A stretch of DNA of 64,000 nt from Streptomyces noursei (lineage in GTDB: Bacteria > Actinomycetota > Actinomycetes > Streptomycetales > Streptomycetaceae), in contig NZ_CP070326.1 of NCBI RefSeq assembly GCF_016917755.1, positions 7,626,001-7,690,000 of the forward strand, written 5' to 3'. Positions 8,124 to 16,596 of this stretch are shown piece by piece; the first letter of the stretch is position 1, and each line of letters begins with the position of its first letter. Below the pieces are notes generated by a model. It saw only the letters and a program-made list of their open reading frames with translations. It was not told the DNA's origin and made no database searches. The translations under genes and the position numbers were made by a program.

Positions 8124-9152
8124 ATGAGAGTCATCGCGATCGAGGAACACTGGACCACTCCGGGAATCGACCGGGCCTTACGCGCGCAGTCGACACGGTC
8201 GCGCGACGAGAGCGTGGCGTTGAACGACCGGGGGGACATCCCCGCGCGTCTGCTCGACATCGGCGACCAGAGGATCGAGGCGATGGACGCGGCAGACATC
8301 GACCTGCAGATCCTCTCCATCGCCCCGCCAGGGACCCACGGGCTTCCGCCCCGTGAAGCCATCGCGCTGAGCCGCGAGGCAAATGACCGCGCCAGCGAGG
8401 CCGTTGACCGCCATCCGACGCGCCTGAGGGCGATGACGACGTTGCCGATGTCGGATCCGGATGCCGCCGTCGCCGAGCTGCAACGCACCGCGAACGCACC
8501 CGCGCATGTCGGGATCATGTCCTACGGCCGCAGCGGCGACCGCCCGTTGGACGATCCCGCGTACGACGAACTGCTCGCGACCGCCGCCAGCATGGGGCAG
8601 CCGGTGTTCCTCCATCCCCAGATCCCACCGCATGCGGTCAGGGACGCCTCGTATCGCGGGTTCGACCCGAGCGTCGAGCTCGCGCTCGCCACCTTCGGCT
8701 GGGGTTGGCACATCGAAGCGGGACTCGCGGCACTCCGCCTGATCCTGCGCGGCACCTTCGACCGGCACCCGGACCTGCAGATCGTGCTGGAACACTGGGG
8801 CGAGATGCTGCTGTTCGCCCTTGATCGGGTCGACAGCCTCTCGAACGTCGCAACCGGCCTCGATCGTCGGGTCGCCGAGTACTTCCGGACCAACATCCAC
8901 ATCGCGACCAGCGGCATGCTGACCCCTCGTCTGCTCCGTCACGCGTTGGACTTCACCAGCATCGACCGGATCCTGCTCTCCGGCGACTACCCCTTCCATC
9001 GGCTCGACGCCGCGACGCTCGCCGACTTCCTCGGCACGCTCCCCGACCGCGCGGACCAGCACAAGCTCGCGCATGCCAATGCCCAGGCGCTCTACCGCCT
9101 GGACCCCTCCCCGTCCGGATCGGACGAGAAGACGACACCCGTCCTGGAGTAG
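8124..9152 (+). CDS. Amidohydrolase family protein (ACMSD-like TIM barrel)
   Basis: A 342-residue protein of the amidohydrolase_2 family, which includes decarboxylases such as ACMSD and gamma-resorcylate decarboxylase. It starts MRVIAIEEHWTTP; the family's usual metal-binding D-x-H-x-H or E-E-H appears as IEEHW. Other landmarks are GQPVFLHPQIPP near residue 170, IVLEHWGEMLLFALDR near 230 and a conserved Asp in LLSGDYPFH near 295. AGGAG precedes two adjacent ATGs; 8124 has the better spacing. It is divergent from the TetR gene and probably regulated by it. An aromatic-acid substrate is likely but not shown. Confidence 0.88.
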   Translation: MRVIAIEEHWTTPGIDRALRAQSTRSRDESVALNDRGDIPARLLDIGDQRIEAMDAADIDLQILSIAPPGTHGLPPREAIALSREANDRASEAVDRHPTRLRAMTTLPMSDPDAAVAELQRTANAPAHVGIMSYGRSGDRPLDDPAYDELLATAASMGQPVFLHPQIPPHAVRDASYRGFDPSVELALATFGWGWHIEAGLAALRLILRGTFDRHPDLQIVLEHWGEMLLFALDRVDSLSNVATGLDRRVAEYFRTNIHIATSGMLTPRLLRHALDFTSIDRILLSGDYPFHRLDAATLADFLGTLPDRADQHKLAHANAQALYRLDPSPSGSDEKTTPVLE

Positions 9153-9155
9153 TGC

Positions 9156-9230
9156 ATGAGCGCGGCGTCGGAGCGCACGACCGTTCTTCTCATCAGGGCG
9201 TCCCGTGGCCTGGGCCCGCCTCATCATCGA
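9156..9230 (+). pseudogene. Remnant of a short-chain dehydrogenase N-terminus
   Basis: The first 20 codons read MSAASERTTVLLIRASRGLG. This is an SDR Rossmann start (normally TVLITGASRGLG) with three bases lost from the TG of the TGxxxGxG motif. After GLG the similarity ends in unrelated sequence. The rest of the 361-bp gap (to 9513) holds no recognisable gene. Confidence 0.5.
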
Positions 9231-9513
9231 CGAGAGCATCTCCCACCAGTCACCAAACGGTTGACGCCCAACACGGCCGCACCGGCCGGCAGTTCCTCGA
9301 CTGCCTGGGGCGGACCGTCGCCTGGTGAGAAGCCCGTCCGAGCGCCGCGCCCCGCTCAGCGCGGACCGACTTCGGGGACGGCCTGTTCCGCACCCGGCGA
9401 AGGCCGGCTCACCGTGCCTGGCATACAACTTTCGTAGGGTCCGTCCGAGGCGGAAGTAGGCAGTGCTACCCACCGGCACAGGTCCGCGCGACGCATGGCC
9501 TACGGTGAGTGTC

Positions 9514-10728
9514 ATGACGGACGACCGAGCGGCGGGTGCCCGACCATGGCACCGCCGGCACCGGCTCGCCGTGGACGTGACGATCGCGGTCGGCTTCGTG
9601 CTGTTCGACACCGGTATGACACTGGCCGATGCCACCTGGTGGCCCGACCGCCCCGGCACCCTTGCCTGGGTCATGTTGGGCGTCCAGGCACTCGCCTGCG
9701 CCTCGCTCGCCGTCCGCCGCATCGCCCCGCTGACGGTCGTCGGCGTGCTCGGCGCGTTCACGCTCGCGATCTCCCTGCTCAACTCGCCGTTGGGCCTGCT
9801 GACATCGGCCCACCAGGGGAACGTATGGGCCCCTGTCTCCACCCTGCTGGCCGCTTACGGCCCGCTCCTCTACCAACAGAACCGCCGTACGGCGTACTTC
9901 GCGCTCGCCGCCTTCACCCTCGTCGTCATGCGCCCCTGGGACCCGTCCACCACGAACATGACGATCGGGCTGCTGCGTACGGCGGTCGGGCCGCTGCTCG
10001 CGCTGTACTTCGACACCCGCCGCCGGCTGATGCGGGCACTGGTCGAACGCGCCGAACGCGCTGAACGGGAGCGTCATCTGGTGGCCGAGCAGGCCCGCAC
10101 CGAAGAACGTGCCCGGCTCGCCGGCGAGATGCACGACGTGGTCACCCATCGAGTGAGCCTGATGGTTCTCCAGGCCGGTGCCCTGAAGGTGACCGCACCG
10201 GACGAGGCGACCGGGCAAGCGGCGGAGGAGTTGCGCACCGCGGGCTGCCAGGCACTGGAGGAACTGCGGGACCTCGTCGGCATCTTGCGGACCACACCGG
10301 AGGGCGACCGGACACCGGCGGTGGCGGACTTCGCCGACCTGGTCGCCGAGTCCGTGGCGGTGGGGATCTCGACCGAGCTGATCGAGGAGGGCGACCCGTC
10401 GCTGGCCTCACCGGTGGTCGGGCGCACCGCCTACCACGTGCTGCGCGAGGCGCTGACCAATGTGCGCAAGCACGCTCCGGGCGCCAGGGTGCACGTGCGA
10501 GTGAAGTACGACAACACACAGGTGCGTTTGATGGTCCACAACACGCCGCCGACCGGCAGTCCCCGCAGCGCCCTCGCCGAGACCGGCTCCGGTCTGGGCA
10601 TCGCGCATCTGCGGCGGCGCATCGAGATTGTGCACGGCACGTTACGTGCCGAACCCTGTTCCGACGGCGGGTTCAGCGTCGAGGCGACGCTGCCCGCGTT
10701 CGTCCCGACCTCCGAATCGGCGGTGTGA
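9514..10728 (+). CDS. NarL/DesK-type sensor histidine kinase
   Basis: A 404-residue kinase. It has an N-terminal membrane block of four or five hydrophobic segments (residues 15-160), then the HisKA_3 motif RLAGEMHDVVTHRVSLMVLQ with phospho-acceptor His207. The HATPase domain contains EALTNVRKHAPG and GSGLGIAHLRRRI. GGTGAG precedes Met 9514; the longer in-frame start at 9463 lacks a ribosome site. Its stop overlaps the GTG of the response regulator gene by 3 bases, so the two are translationally coupled partners. The stimulus is unknown. Confidence 0.92.
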   Translation: MTDDRAAGARPWHRRHRLAVDVTIAVGFVLFDTGMTLADATWWPDRPGTLAWVMLGVQALACASLAVRRIAPLTVVGVLGAFTLAISLLNSPLGLLTSAHQGNVWAPVSTLLAAYGPLLYQQNRRTAYFALAAFTLVVMRPWDPSTTNMTIGLLRTAVGPLLALYFDTRRRLMRALVERAERAERERHLVAEQARTEERARLAGEMHDVVTHRVSLMVLQAGALKVTAPDEATGQAAEELRTAGCQALEELRDLVGILRTTPEGDRTPAVADFADLVAESVAVGISTELIEEGDPSLASPVVGRTAYHVLREALTNVRKHAPGARVHVRVKYDNTQVRLMVHNTPPTGSPRSALAETGSGLGIAHLRRRIEIVHGTLRAEPCSDGGFSVEATLPAFVPTSESAV

Positions 10729-11381
10729 GCGTGGCCCGGGTAGTGGTGGTGGACGACGAGCCCATGGTGTGCGTGTTCCTGCGCACCATTCTCGGCTCTG
10801 CCCCGGACGTCGAGGTCGTCGACGAGGCGCACGACGGCGCGGCCGGCATCGAGGCGGTCCGGCGCAGCCGCCCGGACGTCGTCCTGATGGATCTGCGTAT
10901 GCCGGGCATGGACGGGCTCACCGCGATCGAGCGCATCCATGAACTCGCCGACCCGCCGAACATCGTGGTGCTGACGACCTTCGACGCCGACCAGTACGTG
11001 CTGCGGGCGCTGCGGGCCGGAGCGACCGGGTTCCTGGTGAAGTCCACGCCGCCGGAGGAGCTGATCGGTCTGGTGCGGACCGCCGCCCAGGGGCACACCG
11101 TCCTGTCGCCCTCTGCCGCCCGCCGGCTCATCGCCGCGTCGACGGACAACCTTTCGGCCCGCGACCGCGCCCGCGAACTGGTCGGCTCGCTGACCGAACG
11201 GGAGGTCCAGGTGCTGGCCGGTCTCGGCGAGGGCCTGTCGAACGCGCAGATCGCGGCGCGGCTTTACCTCACCGAGGCAACGATCAAGGGCTATGTCTCG
11301 CGGATGCTGGACAAACTGGGCTGCGTCAACCGCACCCAGGCCGGCCTCCTCGCCCACGACGCGGGGATCGTCGGCGCCTAG
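10725..11381 (+). CDS. NarL/FixJ-type response regulator
   Basis: A 218-residue response regulator. The receiver domain carries acidic DDE at residues 10-12, phospho-acceptor Asp56 (VVLMDLRMPGMDG) and Lys near 106 (FLVKSTPPEEL). The C-terminal LuxR-type HTH contains LTEREVQVLAGLGEGLSNAQIAARLYLTEATIKGYVSRML. The GTG start at 10725 overlaps the kinase stop. It forms a two-component system with the kinase just upstream. Confidence 0.93.
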   Translation: MSVARVVVVDDEPMVCVFLRTILGSAPDVEVVDEAHDGAAGIEAVRRSRPDVVLMDLRMPGMDGLTAIERIHELADPPNIVVLTTFDADQYVLRALRAGATGFLVKSTPPEELIGLVRTAAQGHTVLSPSAARRLIAASTDNLSARDRARELVGSLTEREVQVLAGLGEGLSNAQIAARLYLTEATIKGYVSRMLDKLGCVNRTQAGLLAHDAGIVGA

Positions 11382-11384
11382 GTC

Positions 11385-12098
11385 GTGCGTCACGGTCAGA
11401 GCGATCCGTTCACGCTGCTCGCCCCTCGCTTCACGACGCGTTCCAGCAGGGGGCCGAGCACGTTGGCATTCCAGTCGATCAACATCGGACGGCTCGCCGA
11501 GCGCGACGACATCGGGGGCCGCCAGGTCCGAGGTCTCTTCCGCCGGTCCGACAGCTATCTGCTGGGCTTCTACGTGCGTCACGGGGAGGACCGCCAGATC
11601 GTCTACACGTTCACCGAGGGCGGGAGAGACATGGTCCCGGGTGAGGTGTACGAGGGCGCCCAAAGGTCGCGCTTCCCCTTCCCCGTCACCTATCGCGACC
11701 TCCCCACCATCCAAGTCGGCCGGGGTTTCCTGAGGGATGCCGTACGCCAACTGTTCGACAACGACCCCGGCACGAGCAACCACCGACTGCAGGACGGTGT
11801 CGAGAGGCTGGCCGTAGCCCTGGCCGAAGGGTCGCGGTTCCAGTTGATTCCCGGGCTGATCGCCCAGTACATCCGGGGTGGGCAGAACTGGACGGTGGGC
11901 GACCACGAGGCGGAGATCCATGACTGGAACGATCGTTCCGGGGTCGTCGTGGACGCGCATACCGCCGACCCGAGCGGCGGCAACCGCTCCGTGTGGGGGC
12001 AGCAGCGCCCGTACCGCTGGAACGGCGCCAACGTGATGCTGACGGCGCGGGACCTCGCCCGCCGGCTCTACCTGATCAAGCCGCCGCCGAAGCTCTGA
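11385..12098 (+). CDS. Ribosome-inactivating protein-like domain (ricin A / Shiga A fold), possibly 5'-shortened
   Basis: A protein of up to 237 residues with the catalytic pattern of rRNA N-glycosidases: Tyr58 (DSYLLGF), Tyr103 (VTYRDL), Glu148 and Arg151 (LAEGSRFQLI) and Trp181 (IHDWNDRSG). In ricin A the equivalents are Y80, Y123, E177, R180 and W211. Spacings agree closely: 45 vs 43 for Tyr-Tyr, 3 vs 3 for Glu-Arg, 30 vs 31 for Arg-Trp. No signal peptide is seen. The frame is the same as the response regulator's and begins 3 bp after its TAG, with no ribosome site at the GTG. TTG 11463 behind AGGGGG is an alternative start. The part before Tyr58 is about 20 residues shorter than in ricin or Shiga A, so the N-terminus may be lost. 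Activity is inferred. Confidence 0.7.
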   Translation: MRHGQSDPFTLLAPRFTTRSSRGPSTLAFQSINIGRLAERDDIGGRQVRGLFRRSDSYLLGFYVRHGEDRQIVYTFTEGGRDMVPGEVYEGAQRSRFPFPVTYRDLPTIQVGRGFLRDAVRQLFDNDPGTSNHRLQDGVERLAVALAEGSRFQLIPGLIAQYIRGGQNWTVGDHEAEIHDWNDRSGVVVDAHTADPSGGNRSVWGQQRPYRWNGANVMLTARDLARRLYLIKPPPKL

Positions 12099-12144
12099 CG
12101 TACAGAAACCGGTCACCGGGAGCGGCCGCCGGCGACGCCCGCGA

Positions 12145-12168
12145 GCCGGCCTCGGCCCAGAGGCCGGC
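12145..12168. terminator. Hairpin after the RIP-like gene
   Basis: A perfect 9-bp stem, GCCGGCCTC (12145-12153) and GAGGCCGGC (12160-12168), with a 6-base loop lies 47 bp after the stop. There is no T-tract, as is common for terminators in Streptomyces. Confidence 0.6.
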
Positions 12169-12295
12169 GCCCGGGCCAGCACCTGTTCCCGTCACAGAAC
12201 TCGATGGTGCAGGGATCGGAGGGAGTTCGAGCCGTCAGACCTCCCGGGCGCGTGCCGGTGACGTCGCGGCGCAGCATTGTTCGCTATAGGACACG

Positions 12296-12586
12296 ATGTG
12301 TCATCGAGGGCGGGCGGCACGCACCGTACCGCGCGGCCCCGTCGACCCCGCCCCGTTCCGGGACCACCCCGGCGAGGAGTTCATCTTCGTCCACGAGGGG
12401 CAGGCCGAACTGATCCTCCCGTCGCGCACCATCGCCCTCGACCCCGGCGACTGCGCCTACTTCAAGGCCACCACACCCCAAAAGCTCCGCTCCCTGGGAA
12501 CCAGGCGCGCCGCGGTCCTCCTCCTGGTCTCCAGCGACTACGACACTCCGGACGGCGCCCGACCCCCGCACTCCCGTCTGCCCTGA
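12296..12586 (+). CDS. Cupin-domain protein, probably a fragment of an HTH-cupin regulator
   Basis: A 96-residue frame containing one cupin barrel: HPGEEFIFVHEGQAELIL, then LDPGDCAYFKATTPQKLRSLG and VLLLVSSD. The pattern matches the C-terminal cupin of XRE-cupin regulators of about 190 residues. The N-terminal HTH is not present upstream in any frame, so this is either a stand-alone small cupin or a 5'-truncated remnant. No good ribosome site precedes Met 12296. It lies in a decayed stretch next to an IS remnant. Confidence 0.5.
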   Translation: MCHRGRAARTVPRGPVDPAPFRDHPGEEFIFVHEGQAELILPSRTIALDPGDCAYFKATTPQKLRSLGTRRAAVLLLVSSDYDTPDGARPPHSRLP

Positions 12587-12654
12587 GGACCCGGCCGGGG
12601 AAGGTGAGGCAGGCGGCTTCCTGACCCTTGACGCAAACTCGTCGACTCACTGGG

Positions 12655-12795
12655 TTGGTCGCGGTGCGTCGGCATGAGCTGACCGATGAATCCTGGTTGG
12701 CGGTCGGGCCGTTGCCGGCTCCGGTGCGGATGAACCGTCCGGTGCGAGATCGCCGCAGGTCGTCAACGGCATCCTGTCGTCAACGGCATCCTGGG
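12655..12795 (+). pseudogene. 5' fragment of an IS5-family transposase
   Basis: The conceptual product reads VRRHELTDESWLAVGPLPAP, the start typical of IS5/IS112-type transposases. After a frameshift the DNA encodes the expected R-Q-V-V-N-G-I-L stretch. A 17-bp segment (CGTCAACGGCATCCTG plus one base) is tandemly duplicated at about 12760-12793. The catalytic DDE region and both inverted repeats are missing. It is a dead remnant. Confidence 0.65.
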
Positions 12796-12839
12796 GAAGC
12801 CGTCCACCCGCTCGCCGGCCAGTTGTAGAGTGCCGGCCC

Positions 12840-13589
12840 GTGACCCACACCACCGACATCGACCGCGCCGGCATCACCGCACTTCTCGACGACGTCCGCG
12901 CGTCCGCCGCGCGCCTGGCCACCACGCTCGATGCGTTGACCGACCACAAGGCCCGCGAACCCTCCGCGCTTCCCACCTGGAGCCGCGGCCATGTCCTCAC
13001 CCACCTCGCCCGCAGTGCCGATGCCTACCATTGGCTGCTCACGCTGGCCCGCACCGGCGTCGAGCCCGGACCGCGGGCGGATGCCGCCACCCTGGACCGG
13101 GCGCTGCGCGAGGGCGCCGAGCGCGATGCCACCGAACTCGTCGCCGATCTGCGTAGCAGTCTGAACTGCCTGTTCGACGAGGCGGGCGCCATGCCCGGCG
13201 ATCGCTGGCCCACCCTCGTCTCGGCCCTCGCGGGCTGGCGACACCCCGCGTGGTTCACCCTCCACCGTGCCTGGCGCGAACTCGAAACCCATCATGTCGA
13301 TCTGGACCTCGGCTACACCGCCATCAACTGGCCTGCCCAATACGTCATTTGGGCACTCGATGAAACCGTCGCCGCCCTGGCCGCACGCGCTTTCCCCGTC
13401 GCACGCGTCGAAGCCACCGATCTCGACCGCGCCTGGACCCTCGCCCCGACCGGACCCACCGTCACCGGTCCCGGCCACGCACTCCTCGCCTGGTTCTGCG
13501 GCCGCGGGTCCGACACGCTCCTCCGGCCGGATCGGCCGCTTCCCTCCCCGCCGGCCTGGCCGCTCCCACCGGCACCCGGCTGGAGTTGA
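12840..13589 (+). CDS. Maleylpyruvate isomerase family mycothiol-dependent enzyme
   Basis: A 249-residue DinB-fold protein of the mycothiol-dependent maleylpyruvate isomerase type. It has LPTWSRGHVLTHLARSADAY at about residues 42-61 (first metal His), WRELETHHVDLDLGY at about 143-157 (the H-x-x-x-H/D pattern) and a C-terminal domain ending GPGHALLAWFCGRG. These enzymes use mycothiol, the actinobacterial thiol, for isomerisation or transfer reactions. The GTG start directly follows the IS remnant, so its native promoter may have been displaced. Substrate unknown. Confidence 0.88.
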   Translation: MTHTTDIDRAGITALLDDVRASAARLATTLDALTDHKAREPSALPTWSRGHVLTHLARSADAYHWLLTLARTGVEPGPRADAATLDRALREGAERDATELVADLRSSLNCLFDEAGAMPGDRWPTLVSALAGWRHPAWFTLHRAWRELETHHVDLDLGYTAINWPAQYVIWALDETVAALAARAFPVARVEATDLDRAWTLAPTGPTVTGPGHALLAWFCGRGSDTLLRPDRPLPSPPAWPLPPAPGWS

Positions 13590-13600
13590 GCGGTACGCGC

Positions 13601-14134
13601 TCAGAACAACACGGGTCCGTCGCCGGCGATCGCTCCCGCTCTCCGTTGGTAGAGCGCACCTGACCGGCGGTGCGGCAGATCGACGGTGCGGACCTTCAAG
13701 AACGCCTGTGCCTCGTAGTAGCGGCCAAGGTCAGCGTTGGTCTTCCACACATCGACACGGAGCCAGCGCTTGCCGGCCCTCGCCGCTTGCCGCGACGCCC
13801 AGTTGAGCATCGCGCTGCCCAGGGAAACGCCTCGGGCGAGGGGGCGGGCGATCAGCCGGTGCACGTACAGCGCCTCGTTCGGGGCATCGGCAGGTAGCCA
13901 GAATTCGGGATCGGCGCACTCGTCGGTGGTGATCGTCCCCAGGTAGACGGCACCATCGAGCACCACATGGGCGTTGCCCCGCTCGATGTCACGCACGATC
14001 GTTCCGCGGTTCGCCGGGTACTGCCACTGGTCGATTCCACGGGAGCGGAGCCACGCCGTCGCCTCGCCCCACATCGTGGCGATGGCGTCCGCCTCGGCGG
14101 CTCGGGCAGGCCGAAGAGTGAGGTGGTCAGGCAT
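13601..14134 (-). CDS. GNAT family N-acetyltransferase
   Basis: A 177-residue acetyltransferase. The N-terminal half has LRPARAAEADAIATMWGEA and the acetyl-CoA-binding region includes VHRLIARPLARGVSLGSAMLNWA followed by WLRVDVWKTNADLGRYYEAQAF. Start Met 14134 gives the normal family length. It converges on the maleylpyruvate isomerase-like gene with 11 bp between stops. Substrate unknown. Confidence 0.87.
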   Translation of the reverse strand: MPDHLTLRPARAAEADAIATMWGEATAWLRSRGIDQWQYPANRGTIVRDIERGNAHVVLDGAVYLGTITTDECADPEFWLPADAPNEALYVHRLIARPLARGVSLGSAMLNWASRQAARAGKRWLRVDVWKTNADLGRYYEAQAFLKVRTVDLPHRRSGALYQRRAGAIAGDGPVLF

Positions 14135-14773
14135 GCGTTGCCCTCGTCTCCAACTCGTAGCGTTGCGGGTGCCAATTGTCGCCCATCGGCTTCGAGTTCA
14201 CGCAAGAGATCACTCCTGGTGCGCAGGTGGCCGAGCGGGCCCTGGGACAAGAGCGGGTGCGCAAGAACGTCAGGCCGACGGAGGAGCCGCCCTTCCGCGT
14301 GGATCTGGACGCCGGGGCGGTACGCATTCGCCGCAGCGGCGGCGGTGCGCGGGAGCCTCACGGACCGTCGTGAGACACCTGCGCACCGGGGCGTGAGGCT
14401 CCCGGGGGCAGGAAGTCGTCCAGAGCGACCGGTGAATCTCCCGTACAGGACAACCGACATGCAGAACAACCAGCATGACGGCTCCCCTCCCCTCCCCCAT
14501 GGGCATCGCCTCGGCTGGGGCAAGGCAACTCGGAGGGCCGCCGTCATCGCTTCGTCGGTTCCGGATTCCGACCGCGCGCCAGACAGCTCATGAGACGGGG
14601 CATGGGGCCGTGATCGAGCATCGGGCGATGCCTTCGTACGTCGTGCGGCGAGTCGTCGCCCACGGTGCGCGCCCCGCAGGGTCCGTCGATCTACCCTGGA
14701 CAACGACACGCAACTTAGGTAAGGCTAAGTTTAGTTGTTCGGATGGCTCCGCGAACACCATCAAGGAGTGAGC
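14135..14773. other. Intergenic region (639 bp) ending in an iron-regulated promoter
   Basis: Apart from the iron box at 14715-14733 I find no supportable gene. Short frames occur on both strands (for example 14176-14373 plus, 14127-14327 minus) but match no family and have no ribosome site. The DNA is more A/T-rich from about 14690 to 14735, consistent with a promoter. Confidence 0.5.
14715..14733 (+). promoter_or_regulatory. Iron box (DmdR/IdeR-type operator)
   Basis: TTAGGTAAGGCTAAGTTTA matches the actinobacterial iron-box consensus TTAGGTTAGGCTCACCTAA at 14 of 19 positions, including the diagnostic TTAGGT and AGGCT. It lies 40 bp upstream of the SDR start codon, where a DmdR/IdeR repressor would block transcription when iron is plentiful. 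Confidence 0.7.
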
Positions 14774-15538
14774 ATGGGAAACCTCAGTGGCAAGATCGCA
14801 CTCGTCACCGGCAGCAGCCGAGGCATCGGTCGCGGCATCGCCGAACGCCTGGCCCGGGATGGCGCGCTGGTCGCCGTGCACTACGGCCGTAACGAGGCGG
14901 CTGCCGAGGAGACCGCCGCGGCCATCGCCGCGGCCGGCGGCCGGGCCTTCGTCGTGGGCGCCGAACTGGGCGTTCCCGACGACGTGGACACCCTCACGGC
15001 GGGCCTGGAGGCCGGACTTCGCGCGCACGGGGAATCGTCGATCGACGTCCTGGTTCACAACGCGGGTCTCAACCACATGGGGCGACCGATCGAGGTCCTC
15101 ACCCCTGAGGAGTTCGACCAGATGGTCGCGGTCAACGTCAAGGCACCGTTCTTCCTCACCCAACGGCTGCTGCCACGGCTGCGCGACGGCGGCCGGATCA
15201 TCAACATCTCCTCCGTCTCCACGCGCATCGCCTCGGCCCACGGCATCGGGTATCCGCTCACCAAGGGCGCGCTGGAGGTGTTCAGTCACACCCTGGCCAA
15301 GCACCTCGGCCCCCGTGGCATCACCGTCAATTCCGTCGCGGTCGGCTTCACCCACACCGACATGACCGCCGAAGTGCTGGCCGACCCGGCGAACATGGAG
15401 CGCAACATCGGCCTGACCGCCCTCGGCCGGATCGGCCAGGTCCCGGACATCGCCGACGCGGTCGCCTTCCTGGCCTCCGACGACGCCCGCTGGATCACCG
15501 GTACCAAGCTCGACGTCACCGGCGGCGTCAACCTGTAG
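14774..15538 (+). CDS. Short-chain dehydrogenase/reductase (SDR), probably iron-regulated
   Basis: A 254-residue classical SDR. It has the cofactor motif TGSSRGIGRG (residues 12-21), VHNAGLNHMG (about 93-102), catalytic Ser in INISSVSTRIA and YPLTKGAL with the Tyr-x-x-x-Lys pair (about 160-164). The C-terminus WITGTKLDVTGGVNL is family-typical. AAGGAG lies 5 bases before Met 14774. The iron box upstream suggests expression under iron limitation, which is unusual for an isolated SDR. Substrate unknown. Confidence 0.9.
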   Translation: MGNLSGKIALVTGSSRGIGRGIAERLARDGALVAVHYGRNEAAAEETAAAIAAAGGRAFVVGAELGVPDDVDTLTAGLEAGLRAHGESSIDVLVHNAGLNHMGRPIEVLTPEEFDQMVAVNVKAPFFLTQRLLPRLRDGGRIINISSVSTRIASAHGIGYPLTKGALEVFSHTLAKHLGPRGITVNSVAVGFTHTDMTAEVLADPANMERNIGLTALGRIGQVPDIADAVAFLASDDARWITGTKLDVTGGVNL

Positions 15539-15541
15539 CAA

Positions 15542-15568
15542 CGCCCAGCGGGCCTTCCGGGCCGGGCG
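15542..15568. terminator. Hairpin between the SDR gene and the LLM pseudogene
   Basis: CGCCC and GGGCG flank an inner GGCC-TTCC-GGGCC palindrome directly after the SDR stop. It probably terminates the SDR transcript. Confidence 0.4.
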
Positions 15569-15628
15569 CCACGAGGTGGCGTCGGCCGGCCGGTGGGCCA
15601 GCGTCGTACCTGGTTCCTGCCGGGGCCG

Positions 15629-16512
15629 TCAGCTGCTGAGTCGGTCGCGGAGGAGCGGGATCACCTCGGCGGCGAAACGGTCGAGGTACGGTGACGGGCC
15701 GCCCGACAGCGGTGCCGGCATCGGATGCGTGACGGCCACGGAGATCGGCAGGCCGTCCCCGAACACCCGCTCCAGTTGCCCGGTGATCATCGTGGGCGTC
15801 CCGTACAGCGCGAAGGCATCGGCCACCTCGTCCGGGAGGAAGGACACCACCTGGCCGGATTGCCGCAGGTCCGCGGCGTGGTGGAAGTCCGGCCACGATT
15901 TTGCTTTGAGTTCCTCGACGGGCGGTCCGTTCCACTCGAAGCCGGGTGGGTCGAACAGTCGAGGCGAGTACTCGTAGTATCCGGCGGCCATGGAACGGCT
16001 GATCAGGGCGGCGCGTTCGAGGTCGTCGTCCAGCACGGTGTGGAAGATGGCCCCGATCGTGACCTGGTCCGGATTCCGGCCCGCCTGGGTCGCCCCTGCC
16101 CGTACCGCGTCGATGGCCGACCGTAGGTTCGCCGGGTGGCGTCCGACCCTGACGAACACCCCGTCCGCCACCTGCCCGGCCATCCGCAGCGCGCGCGGCC
16201 CGCCGGCTGCATGCCAGACGGGAACCGGCGCGGCATGGGTCAGTTGGGCCCGTCGCGCGGCGCCCGGCCCCTCCACCTCCGCCCCCTCAGGAGTTCTCTG
16301 GTCAGGGTGACCGCGTCGGCGAGGCGGGCCACGGTTGCGGGGCTTCGGCCCATCAGCCGGACGGCCGTGACCCCCGCGCCGTAGGTCAGCATGGTGCGGC
16401 CGGGGGCGGTGCCTGCGACCGTGGCGATCGACGAGGCGATCACCGCGGGGTGACGCATCACCAGGTTCACGCTCAGCGGGCCGGGCCCGAGACCCGCCGC
16501 GCCCCGACCCAC
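15629..16512 (-). pseudogene. Broken LLM-class F420/flavin-dependent oxidoreductase
   Basis: Two frames together spell a luciferase-like monooxygenase. The upstream frame gives VMRHPAVIASSIATVAG through RLADAVTLTRELLRG. The downstream frame then gives AEVEGPGAARRAQLTHAAPVPVWHAA to the C-terminus LLRDRLSS. The switch, equivalent to a 1-bp loss, lies at about 16280-16290. The first 60 or so family residues before VMRHPAV are missing and no start codon or ribosome site precedes the fragment. It is therefore both 5'-truncated and frameshifted. The C-terminal part, about 215 residues, is well preserved, so the damage may be recent. Confidence 0.8.
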
Positions 16513-16596
16513 AGGGCAGGGCGCAGGGGCTGCGCATCACATGTGCATCACACGCACATCGCGCCGGCGCATCTGCGCGCCGGCCCGGTCGGGTCC

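Noticed and set aside
14127..14373. Short frames on both strands in the gap before the SDR
   Set aside because: No ribosome sites, no family resemblance, inconsistent codon usage.
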